The position numbers were made by a program, and so were the translations under genes. A DNA stretch of 44,367 nt from a virus. How positions within the stretch are numbered: position 1 is the first letter of the stretch; the number at the start of each line of letters is the position of its first letter. The notes beneath the pieces are model-generated. The model searched no databases, was not told where the DNA came from, and saw only the letters and a program-made list of their open reading frames with translations. The stretch spans positions 1-44,367 of IMG/VR virus record IMGVR_UViG_3300020185_000091; one strand, given 5' to 3'. Positions 40,091-44,367 of this stretch are shown in pieces.

Positions 40091-40320
40091 GCCGTGACTA
40101 TAAGAAAGAATACAGAGATTACCACGGCACCCCAGAGCAGCGAAGACGCAGATCAAACCGTAACAAAGCTAGACGGTACATGATCAATCAAGGACGCGCC
40201 AAGGTGGGCGATGGAAAGCATGTAGATCACAAAAACTACAATGCTGATGACAACAGCCCTGCAAACCTGAGGGTGGTCTCAGCAAAAGATAACCTAAAAA
40301 GACAACCGAAAAGGAAATAG
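40087..40320 (+). CDS. Small HNH-like nuclease
   Basis: 77 residues. The basic N-terminus (EQRRRRSNRNKARR, about 17-30) and 'GKHVDHKNYNADDNSPANLR' (about 44-63) with a final N-x2-R give a minimal HNH pattern (D-H, N, N). Could nick or cut DNA, perhaps helping packaging since it lies near terminase, as known for HNH proteins in other phages. The full His-Asn-His triad is not certain. Confidence 0.65.
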   Translation: MSRDYKKEYRDYHGTPEQRRRRSNRNKARRYMINQGRAKVGDGKHVDHKNYNADDNSPANLRVVSAKDNLKRQPKRK

Positions 40321-40325
40321 GGTTA

Positions 40326-40562
40326 ATGAGTACAAAAAAAGCCCGATACAAAAAGGTTGGAAACAGAAGGGTAGGCTATGGTCAGGCAGGGAACGCCAAG
40401 GATGGTGGACCCCGTGTTAGACCAAACACCTCAAAGGGTGATGCGTACTGTGCGCGGTCTATGGGTCAAATGAAAGACTTTCCAAAGGCCGCAAAGGACC
40501 CCAACAGTCCCCTAAGGCTCTCTCGTAAACGCTGGCAATGCAGCGGGAGCAAGAGCGGTTAA
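40326..40562 (+). CDS. Conserved small basic protein (DUF6321-like)
   Basis: 78 residues, strongly basic. Pattern RVRPNTSKGDAYCARSMG (about 30-47) and SPLRLSRKRWQCSG (about 62-75), with two Cys, resembles a conserved small protein of marine phages; family naming is from memory. Possible DNA-binding or virion-associated role. Confidence 0.6.
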   Translation: MSTKKARYKKVGNRRVGYGQAGNAKDGGPRVRPNTSKGDAYCARSMGQMKDFPKAAKDPNSPLRLSRKRWQCSGSKSG

Positions 40563-40565
40563 CAC

Positions 40566-41021
40566 ATGGCTGTAGCGGAGATTTTAGCAGGGATCGCGCT
40601 CGTCAAAAAATCAGCAGAGATCATATCTAAGGGTCTCAATGCAGCGCAGGATATGTCTAGTTTGGCATCTCAGGTGGACGATCTTTTTGAGGGTAAAAAA
40701 CAACTCAAACATCAAGAGAGACAGGAGAGAGCCGTAGGCAAGTCTCCTACTCAAACCATAATCGATCAGAAATTGGCCGATGAGCATATTGCAGAGATAA
40801 AAGCATTAATCATAGCCAGATTTGGGTTCTATGCGTGGACCGATATTATAAAGCTCCAGAAAGAAGCTGCCTTTGAAGAAAAACAGAGGCAAGCTTTAGA
40901 ACGAAAAACCAAACAACAGAAACGAGAGGATATGCAAGAGGCCGCTGTCGTAGGTGGCAGCTTGGCTGTGGGCATAGCCTTAGTTCTCCTAGTAGGCTTT
41001 ACGGTCTGGGCCATGCAGTAA
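40566..41021 (+). CDS. Virion-associated or membrane protein with C-terminal TM, 151 aa
   Basis: Helical N-terminal half (about 1-55), a Glu/Lys/Gln coiled coil (about 95-120; QRQALERKTKQQKREDMQEA) and a C-terminal membrane segment (about 125-149). Unrecognised. Topology could suit a spanin-like or core-associated function, but there is no N-terminal signal or lipobox. Confidence 0.6.
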   Translation: MAVAEILAGIALVKKSAEIISKGLNAAQDMSSLASQVDDLFEGKKQLKHQERQERAVGKSPTQTIIDQKLADEHIAEIKALIIARFGFYAWTDIIKLQKEAAFEEKQRQALERKTKQQKREDMQEAAVVGGSLAVGIALVLLVGFTVWAMQ

Positions 41022-41041
41022 TAATTAAAGAAAGAGATACA

Positions 41042-41278
41042 ATGAGTACAAAAGCATCCTTCGATCTTTTGGATGCTTTACACAGTGCCGTTGCCCATCA
41101 GCTTTTGGATAAAATTCAAACTGGTGAGGCAACAGCCGCTGAAATCAGCGTAGCTGTAAAGTTCTTAAAAGATAACCACATTGAGGCCCTAGCGGTCCCC
41201 GATAGTCCCATTAGCAATCTGCTAGAGGCTTTGCCCTTTAGTGACGCAGAAATACAAGGTTCCCAATTCAAACAATGA
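41042..41278 (+). CDS. terS: Terminase small subunit (T7 gp18-like)
   Basis: 78 residues (T7 gp18 89). Helical protein of the podophage small terminase type (LLDALHSAVAHQLLDKIQTG; ATAAEISVAVKFLKDN). Recognises concatemeric DNA for packaging. Stop overlaps the large subunit start (ATGA). Confidence 0.85.
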   Translation: MSTKASFDLLDALHSAVAHQLLDKIQTGEATAAEISVAVKFLKDNHIEALAVPDSPISNLLEALPFSDAEIQGSQFKQ

Positions 41279-42951
41279 CAACAGAGGTCCCCGCACAACT
41301 GCGAGACTTTAGGAACTTCCTGTACCTAGTCTGGAAGCATCTCAACCTACCAGACCCCACCCCGATACAGTATGACATGGCTGACTACCTACAAGGTGGT
41401 CCTAGGCGTATGGTCATCCAAGCTTTTCGGGGGGTAGGGAAGTCCTATATCACCTGTGCCTATGTCGTTCACCAGCTTCTCCTAGACCCCGACAAGAAAT
41501 TCATGGTTGTGTCGGCCTCTAAGAGTAGAGCCGATGACTTCAGTACATTCTCACAACAAATCATAACTCAACTTCCAATATGTCAGCACCTAATAGCAAA
41601 GGACACCCAACGATGGTCAAAGATTGCCTTCGACGTTGGCCCAGCGAGAGCATCTGGGTCACCTTCAGTGAAATCCGTAGGTATATCGGGGCAATTAACA
41701 GGAAGTCGAGCAGACGTGATTATTGCAGACGATGTGGAAGTACCCAACAACTCCGCAACACAGATGATGAGGGAGAAACTTGGGGAGAGCGTCAAGGAGT
41801 TCGATGCGGTCCTCAAGCCAGATGGTCGGGTGATCTACCTTGGCACCCCACAATGCGAGATGAGCTTATATGAAGAGCTAAGAAACCGTGGATATGAACT
41901 AAGGATATGGCCTGCCCGTTACCCCTCAGAGGCCCTGAGAGGCAAGTACAGCGACAGGTTGGCTCCCTTGGTAGGGGACGCCCTAGATAATGACCAAAGC
42001 CTCCTAGGGACCCCTACAGACTCTCTCAGGTTCGATGATGAAGACCTAACTGAACGGGAGTTGAGCTATGGTCGATCAGGCTTTGCCCTACAGTTCATGT
42101 TGGACACCTCATTGTCCGATGGTGACAAGTATCCATTGAAGGTCTCAGACCTAATTGTCATGGGTGTAGATAACGACAAAGCCCCAGAGAAGGTGGTGTG
42201 GGGTAAATCAATCCCCATCCAAGACCTACCCAACCTAGCCTTGTCAGGAGACCGCTTCTACGGGCCTGTAGAGACCCTAGGAGAGTGGTTAGAGTACACA
42301 GGATCAGTCTTAGCCATTGACCCCTCAGGACGAGGACAGGATGAGACAGCCTACGCTATCGTTAAGATGCAAAACGGTATCCTATATGTTAAGGATGCAG
42401 GGGGATTAAAAGGTGGCTATGGACCCGAAACCTTACAGGCTTTGGCCTTTCTCGCTAAACAGTACAAAGTTAACTACACAATCATCGAAAGTAACTTTGG
42501 TGACGGTATGTTCACTGAACTACTCAAGCCTGTGTTTAACCGTGTGTACCCCTGCACCATTGAAGAGGTGCGTCATAGTAAACAGAAGGAACTTAGGATC
42601 ATCGATACCCTAGAGCCTGTGATGAACCAACACAGATTGGTCATCGATCCAAAGGTCCTAGAGAAGGATTGGAAGAGTGTACAACACTACCCACCTGAGA
42701 AGGCTAGTCGATACACCCTGATCCACCAGATGACTAGGATCAGCAAGGACCGTGGGGCCTTAGGACACGACGATAGACTAGATGCCCTAGCTATAGCTGT
42801 GGCCTACTGGGTCGAACAGATGGCTGCTGATGCTGACAAAGAGATGGATGTTAGAAAGAACGACATATTCATGCAGGAACTAGAGAAGTTCAAAGATACA
42901 TCATTGTTCCTCAAAGGGCCTCAGGAGCCTAAGAGCCTAACGTGGATGTAA
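41275..42951 (+). CDS. terL: Terminase large subunit (T7 gp19-like)
   Basis: 558 residues (T7 586). ATPase: Walker A FRGVGKS (51-57), Walker B VIIADD (148-153). RNase H-like nuclease domain: 'AIDPSGRGQDETAYAIVKMQ' (about 343-362) and 'DDRLDALAIAVAYWVEQM' (about 500-517) supply acidic metal ligands. Pumps DNA into procapsids and cuts concatemers. Stop TAA is the start of the TAATAATGGACA element at 42949. Confidence 0.96.
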   Translation: MTTEVPAQLRDFRNFLYLVWKHLNLPDPTPIQYDMADYLQGGPRRMVIQAFRGVGKSYITCAYVVHQLLLDPDKKFMVVSASKSRADDFSTFSQQIITQLPICQHLIAKDTQRWSKIAFDVGPARASGSPSVKSVGISGQLTGSRADVIIADDVEVPNNSATQMMREKLGESVKEFDAVLKPDGRVIYLGTPQCEMSLYEELRNRGYELRIWPARYPSEALRGKYSDRLAPLVGDALDNDQSLLGTPTDSLRFDDEDLTERELSYGRSGFALQFMLDTSLSDGDKYPLKVSDLIVMGVDNDKAPEKVVWGKSIPIQDLPNLALSGDRFYGPVETLGEWLEYTGSVLAIDPSGRGQDETAYAIVKMQNGILYVKDAGGLKGGYGPETLQALAFLAKQYKVNYTIIESNFGDGMFTELLKPVFNRVYPCTIEEVRHSKQKELRIIDTLEPVMNQHRLVIDPKVLEKDWKSVQHYPPEKASRYTLIHQMTRISKDRGALGHDDRLDALAIAVAYWVEQMAADADKEMDVRKNDIFMQELEKFKDTSLFLKGPQEPKSLTWM

Positions 42952-42966
42952 TAATGGACATTGTAG
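42949..42966 (+). promoter_or_regulatory. Partial TAATAATGGACA element (candidate 4)
   Basis: TAATAATGGACATTGTAGG keeps the 12-bp left half but lacks the central CTAT spacing. It overlaps the terminase stop. May be a degenerate promoter reading into the right end. Confidence 0.35.
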
Positions 42967-43215
42967 GAAGGACCCCAAAGTTACCTACCTATAGTTGGCT
43001 AAGAAACCAGTACTAGGTCCCTGTAGGTGGTAATGATGAGATCATTTAACATCAATAAATATTATACTAAGCTACCCTCAAGGCCTATGGGCTTTGGGGG
43101 CTATTGGTTCCACAGGTGTTACTATAGGGGATTATTTGGTCACAAAAATCCGAAAGGGTATTTATGTAATGGCTGTTGGAAAATTCCCCCATAGGGGTGT
43201 CGGATGGGCGTGTTA

Positions 43216-43224
43216 TGTTATAAT
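43216..43224 (+). promoter_or_regulatory. Extended -10 promoter before right terminal repeat
   Basis: TGTTATAAT within GTTATGTTATAAT, identical to the motif at 4712-4724. No clear -35. On a circular or concatemeric genome it would read into the first gene's leader. Confidence 0.5.
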
Positions 43225-43297
43225 GTAACGGGTGGGCGTGAGCGATTCTGCGGTGCAGCATGGATTTAATGAGATATGCGGCAATGCAGCATAGTCG

Positions 43298-43315
43298 CGC
43301 CACCAATTGCGCCAC
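43298..43315 (-). repeat. Inverted GTGGCG pair matching attP arm spacing
   Basis: CGCCAC at 43298 and 43310 (GTGGCG on the other strand), start-to-start 12 bp, exactly as for 6516/6528, with related context GGTGGCGC-N5-GGTGGCG. 27 bp before the terminal repeat. Confidence 0.5.
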
Positions 43316-43383
43316 CATGAAACCGCAAGCCTATAAGAACAAGGGGTGCCGGTAGATACTACATCTGCAGGGGGAAGCTTTGG

Positions 43384-43398
43384 GTTTACACTGTAAAC
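43384..43398. promoter_or_regulatory. Operator-like palindrome copy 11
   Basis: Exact GTTTACACTGTAAAC; counterpart of copy 1. Confidence 0.8.
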
Positions 43399-43453
43399 TT
43401 TGGGCGGTTGCTATTCATTATAAATAGGCGCGCCTACGTGTAGGGCCTCATGG

Positions 43454-43468
43454 GTTTACAGTGTAAAC
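43454..43468. promoter_or_regulatory. Operator-like palindrome copy 12
   Basis: Exact GTTTACAGTGTAAAC; counterpart of copy 2. The palindrome is intact although bases right after it (43470 and 43472) differ from the left copy. Confidence 0.8.
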
Positions 43469-43657
43469 TTTTGAACCGTGTCTTTATTTGAAATTGCATC
43501 TATGCGTTTTTTCTTTGGGAACCGTTAGAACATGAGGCCTATGGTTAGAACATAAAGGTTGCACATGTGTAATATATAGAGTAGTCTGTTTTTAACGGCG
43601 GGAGCAATACGTCGTTATCAACCTTAAGGTGATTAACCACGATCACCGCTTAACAGA

Positions 43658-43672
43658 GTTTACAGTGTAAAC
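43658..43672. promoter_or_regulatory. Operator-like palindrome copy 13
   Basis: Exact GTTTACAGTGTAAAC, 26 bp before ATG 43699; counterpart of copy 3. Intact although the 20 bp upstream are the most diverged part of the leader. Confidence 0.82.
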
Positions 43673-43698
43673 TTTCAAACAAAGATTGGATCAAGATC

Positions 43699-44367
43699 AT
43701 GACAACCGAAACAAAAGCAACCGGCACCACATTGACAGTTCAACGCGCGGTCAAGGCCTTTATCAAAAACAACACAACAAAGGCCGACGCTATCCTAGTG
43801 GCCGTTCAAGCCCATTTGAAGATTGAAAGCAATCAAGGGGAAGATCAGTTTAAAACCTTGATAGATGCCATAGGTGCCGCCGGTAAAGAGGCAAGCAAGG
43901 CCGCTGGCGCTGAAGATAAGATACCGTCAAGCATTAAGCAGATGACCACTACAATACGTCGCGTATTTAATGATGAAGGCTATGGCGTCCAGTACATCTT
44001 AAATGCAGATTGTATGTACAAAATTCGTCAAGCATACGGCAAGATCACCGACGCTGCAAAGGCCGCAAAAGAGGCCGACAAAACAGATAAGGCCGATGCA
44101 TCAAAAGAGGAAAGCACAGAATTGAAAGGCTTGAACATATCTGAGGCCTTGAAAAAGCTTCAGACAACCCAAAGCTTGATCAATAAAGAGGGGTCGCGCG
44201 TCCTGCAAAATGAGTTGACTGCTCAGATTGAGGCCTTAGTTGAGACCTTCAATTCGCGCCTAGGCAATGAGTTGACCGACGCCAAGCGCAAGCAAGATGC
44301 AACCATTGCCGCGATGGAAACCGAAAAGGCCGACGCAGCAATCAAGGCCGCAAAGCAAGGTCCAAGC
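43699..44367 (+). CDS. Lys/Ala-rich early protein, right copy (partial, runs off window)
   Basis: The first 223 codons of a second version of the gene at 358; the 3' end lies beyond the window. Five amino-acid differences against about 48 nucleotide differences. Codons about 112-168 are identical at nucleotide level, while other parts differ at many third positions, giving a mosaic pattern. Function unknown. Confidence 0.85.
   Translation, partial: MTTETKATGTTLTVQRAVKAFIKNNTTKADAILVAVQAHLKIESNQGEDQFKTLIDAIGAAGKEASKAAGAEDKIPSSIKQMTTTIRRVFNDEGYGVQYILNADCMYKIRQAYGKITDAAKAAKEADKTDKADASKEESTELKGLNISEALKKLQTTQSLINKEGSRVLQNELTAQIEALVETFNSRLGNELTDAKRKQDATIAAMETEKADAAIKAAKQGPS

Larger units (their letters stand above)
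42952..43342. other. Non-coding right-end region
   Basis: No convincing gene. Contains an imperfect inverted repeat around 42982-43033 (TTACCTACC and AGGTGGTAA), an extended -10 (TGTTATAAT at 43216-43224), doubled GCGG...TGCAGCAT (about 43249 and 43279), and two inverted GTGGCG copies (43298 and 43310). It ends at the start of the terminal repeat, so it is probably the packaging/end region. Confidence 0.6.
43343..44367. repeat. Right copy of imperfect direct terminal repeat
   Basis: Begins with the same bases as position 1 and follows 1-1025 to the window end; about 93-94 % identical by eye, with a 1-bp deletion in the leader. Confidence 0.95.

Noticed and set aside
43085-43318. 77-aa frame on the - strand in the right-end region
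   Set aside because: No family resemblance, opposite to all genes, and overlaps the promoter-like and att-like repeats.
1-44367. Integrated prophage with attL/attR in the window
   Set aside because: attP is uninterrupted between integrase and RNA polymerase, and no host genes are seen at either end, so this looks like the free phage genome.

Overview
The window looks like an almost complete genome of a temperate, T7-like podophage. Every convincing gene is on the + strand and the order follows T7: early genes, a single-subunit RNA polymerase, replication and nucleotide genes, then portal, scaffold, capsid, tail tubes, internal virion proteins, fibres, lysis genes and terminase. GC looks moderate (mid-40s % by eye). 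A B12-dependent ribonucleotide reductase, ThyX, MazG-like protein, glutaredoxin, viral halogenase and tRNA-Leu-linked integrase suggest a marine alphaproteobacterial host. A relationship to the 'cobavirus' type of Rhodobacteraceae phages is possible, but host and taxonomy are inference only.

Layout. 1-1025 is a left terminal segment, and a diverged copy (about 93-94 % identical by eye) fills 43343-44367. Each copy holds a lysine/alanine-rich early gene behind a palindrome-rich leader. 1141-5022 holds small, mostly unknown early genes, including an HTH protein. 5026-6890 is the lysogeny module: MarR-like regulator, tyrosine integrase, then a complete tRNA-Leu(UAA) flanked on each side by three GTGGCG repeats that look like integrase arm sites (attP). 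6891-19637 is RNA polymerase and DNA metabolism: SSB, endonuclease I, amidase, primase-helicase, DNA polymerase, PD-(D/E)XK nuclease, 5' exonuclease, DUF3310 protein, glutaredoxin, ThyX, MazG and class II RNR. 19634-34730 is the virion core with a strong terminator after the capsid gene, as at T7 T-phi. 34734-38306 holds two adjacent collagen-repeat fibre genes and a chaperone-like gene. 38299-39465 is a flavin-dependent halogenase. 39458-42951 is lysis, small conserved genes and terminase. 42952-43342 is non-coding with promoter- and att-like repeats.

The most striking non-coding signal is an exact 15-bp palindrome, GTTTACA-N-TGTAAAC, in 13 copies on the window. Most lie 26-35 bp upstream of early start codons; one is before the capsid gene and one inside the DNA polymerase gene. 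With two DNA-binding candidates (HTH protein at 4413 and MarR-like protein at 5026), this suggests a genome-wide silencing or immunity circuit unlike the usual T7 plan. A second, asymmetric repeated signal (TAATAATGGACA followed by TGTC) sits at RNA-polymerase-proximal positions and is a candidate phage promoter family.
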